Shown here: in pieces, positions 63,353 to 64,000 of the stretch
Position numbering within the stretch: position 1 is the stretch's first letter
How the letters are laid out: every line of letters begins with the position of its first letter
From: Brevibacterium sediminis
Lineage (GTDB): Bacteria; Actinomycetota; Actinomycetes; Actinomycetales; Brevibacteriaceae
Reading direction: 5' to 3'
Assembly (NCBI RefSeq): GCF_013623905.1
Contig: NZ_JABKDD010000008.1
Location: 82,067-146,066, forward strand
DNA: 64,000 bases
Translations under genes and position numbers: made by a program
The notes under the pieces: generated by a model
The model's input: the letters and a program-made list of their open reading frames with translations, nothing else
Databases searched by the model: none
Told to the model about the DNA's origin: nothing

Positions 63353-63748
63353 TCAGATCGGATTGCCGCGAACCATCAGTTCCATGACGATCCATTTGGC
63401 GAGAGTCTCCGGGTCGACTTCGAGCATATGGGGCATCCGCAGCGTCCGCCGGCGGTCGGGAGTATCTGGAGTTCTGATGCTCACGTCGATATAGGAGCTG
63501 ACGTTGACCTTGGTGATGTGGACTTCGAGGATGCGCGCCCACGGCACGCCACCTTCAGGGAAACCGTCAACAGCAGCCCAGAGACCGAAGTCAGTGACGG
63601 TCACTTGTGGTGCGGGCTGCCTGGTCCGCCGTAGTCCAAGGAAGCCAACAGGATTGCGCAGAAACTGCTTAGCCCGGTTGAACCCGATTGCGACCTCACC
63701 GTCGCGAGCAAGTTCGGCCTTAAGCACGTAAATTGTCTTCATCTCCAT
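63353..63748 (-). CDS. Unrecognised 131-residue protein
   Basis: Starts MEMKTIYVLKAELARDGEVA after a purine-rich GGGGAGGAGGGG ribosome site (ATG 63748; a second ATG six bases on). It has a possible PH-like beta pattern (EVHITKVNVSSYIDVSIRT) and a helical end (TLAKWIVMELMV). No family recognised. It lies alone beside an rRNA operon; its leader contains the inverted repeat described below. The frame from 63874 is rejected for lack of a start signal. Confidence 0.65.
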   Translation of the reverse strand: MEMKTIYVLKAELARDGEVAIGFNRAKQFLRNPVGFLGLRRTRQPAPQVTVTDFGLWAAVDGFPEGGVPWARILEVHITKVNVSSYIDVSIRTPDTPDRRRTLRMPHMLEVDPETLAKWIVMELMVRGNPI

Positions 63749-63767
63749 CCCTTCCCCTCCTCCCCTA

Positions 63768-63831
63768 ATTACTACCTGACGGCGGCCCAGCAACCCCGCG
63801 CCAGGTAGCAGTACCCCCATCAGGTAGTAAT
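63768..63831 (-). promoter_or_regulatory. Inverted and direct CTACCTG repeats in the leader of the 131-residue ORF
   Basis: ATTACTACCTGA (63768-63779) is perfectly complementary to TCAGGTAGTAAT (63820-63831), and a further CAGGTAG stands at 63802, 19 bases from the last. The near arm is adjacent to the ribosome site. Operator array or RNA stem are both possible. Confidence 0.5.
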
Positions 63832-63892
63832 AAGCACCGGGCATCCCACCCACACACGAACACAAACACCACACCCATGCGTGAATACAGTA

Positions 63893-63923
63893 ATGGCCCC
63901 GCCCAAAAACTGGACGAGGCCAT
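63893..63923 (-). terminator. rRNA operon terminator
   Basis: On the minus strand ATGGCCTCGTCC pairs, with G-U wobbles, with GGGCGGGGCCAT around an AGTTTTT loop, just after the 5S gene. Confidence 0.75.
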
Positions 63924-63938
63924 CACCACTAAAAAATA

Positions 63939-64000
63939 TTGCGGCAGTCACTTACTCTCCCACAACCACCAAGTTGCAGTACCATCAGCGCGAATGGGCT
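63939..64000 (-). rRNA. rrf: 5S rRNA, 3' part (rest beyond the window)
   Basis: Read on the minus strand the segment has the conserved 5S 3' half: CGCTGATGGTACTGCAAC, GGTTGTGGGAGAGTAAGT and the terminal GACTGCCGCAA stem. About 62 of 120 bases are present; 23S and 16S should lie to the right. Confidence 0.92.

Noticed and set aside
1..64000. CRISPR array
   Set aside because: The only arrays of regular repeats are in-frame coding repeats; no unique spacers or cas genes were seen.

Overview
The window is high-GC actinobacterial DNA, most likely from a Micrococcales genus such as Brevibacterium. This is an inference from codon usage, gene content and gene order; no 16S sequence is present. The most diagnostic block (30.9-56.2 kb, minus strand) follows the Mycobacterium tuberculosis Rv1691-Rv1713 order: TPR protein, HAD phosphatase, small ORF, tlyA, nadK, recN, steA, mctB/steB, pyrG, NUDIX, xerD, parA, scpA, scpB, rluB, cmk, der. 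Two additions interrupt it: a four-gene glycan cassette (MraY-like, MurJ, two GT4) before pyrG, and tyrA between rluB and cmk. Most neighbours overlap by 1-8 bases or abut, so this is a long translationally coupled unit for nucleotide supply, DNA repair, chromosome segregation, envelope assembly and ribosome maturation.

Left flank (1-11.5 kb): the end of a lytic transglycosylase overlaps a PknL/PknB-type PASTA kinase on the plus strand. Facing it is a minus operon gcvH - FHA protein - bifunctional nuclease - class II DAHP synthase (aroG). A strong hairpin terminator separates the two. A tRNA-Pro(GGG) gene with its own promoter and terminator follows, then minus-strand genes for an MFS permease, an NhaD/ArsB-type antiporter, a DedA protein with a possible iron box upstream, and an amidohydrolase.

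11.7-25 kb: a large single-module NRPS of the Pls (epsilon-poly-lysine synthetase-like) family overlaps an M1 metallopeptidase gene. This pair is the most interesting system in the window, because the hand-read adenylation code resembles a lysine code. After it come a GNAT/MATE pair, a 13E12-type DUF222-HNH protein, and a thiolase/SDR reductase pair.

25.3-30 kb: a complete plus-strand branched-chain-amino-acid-type (Liv) ABC transporter operon, ending at a hairpin terminator. A YciO-like gene and an AI-2E-type permease follow, leading into the long conserved cluster.

Right flank (56.2-64 kb): betaine aldehyde dehydrogenase and choline dehydrogenase (plus) face a BCCT transporter (minus), forming a choline-to-glycine-betaine osmoprotection island. 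Then come a membrane-anchored coiled-coil protein, an unrecognised 131-residue protein with an inverted repeat in its leader, and the 3' end of a 5S rRNA gene (minus strand) with its terminator, so an rRNA operon lies just beyond the right edge.

Low-complexity tracts recur: RRGG repeats in the TPR protein, a Q/G-rich tail on the FHA protein, acidic tracts in the kinase and the GNAT protein, and Pro/Gly tracts in the HNH protein.
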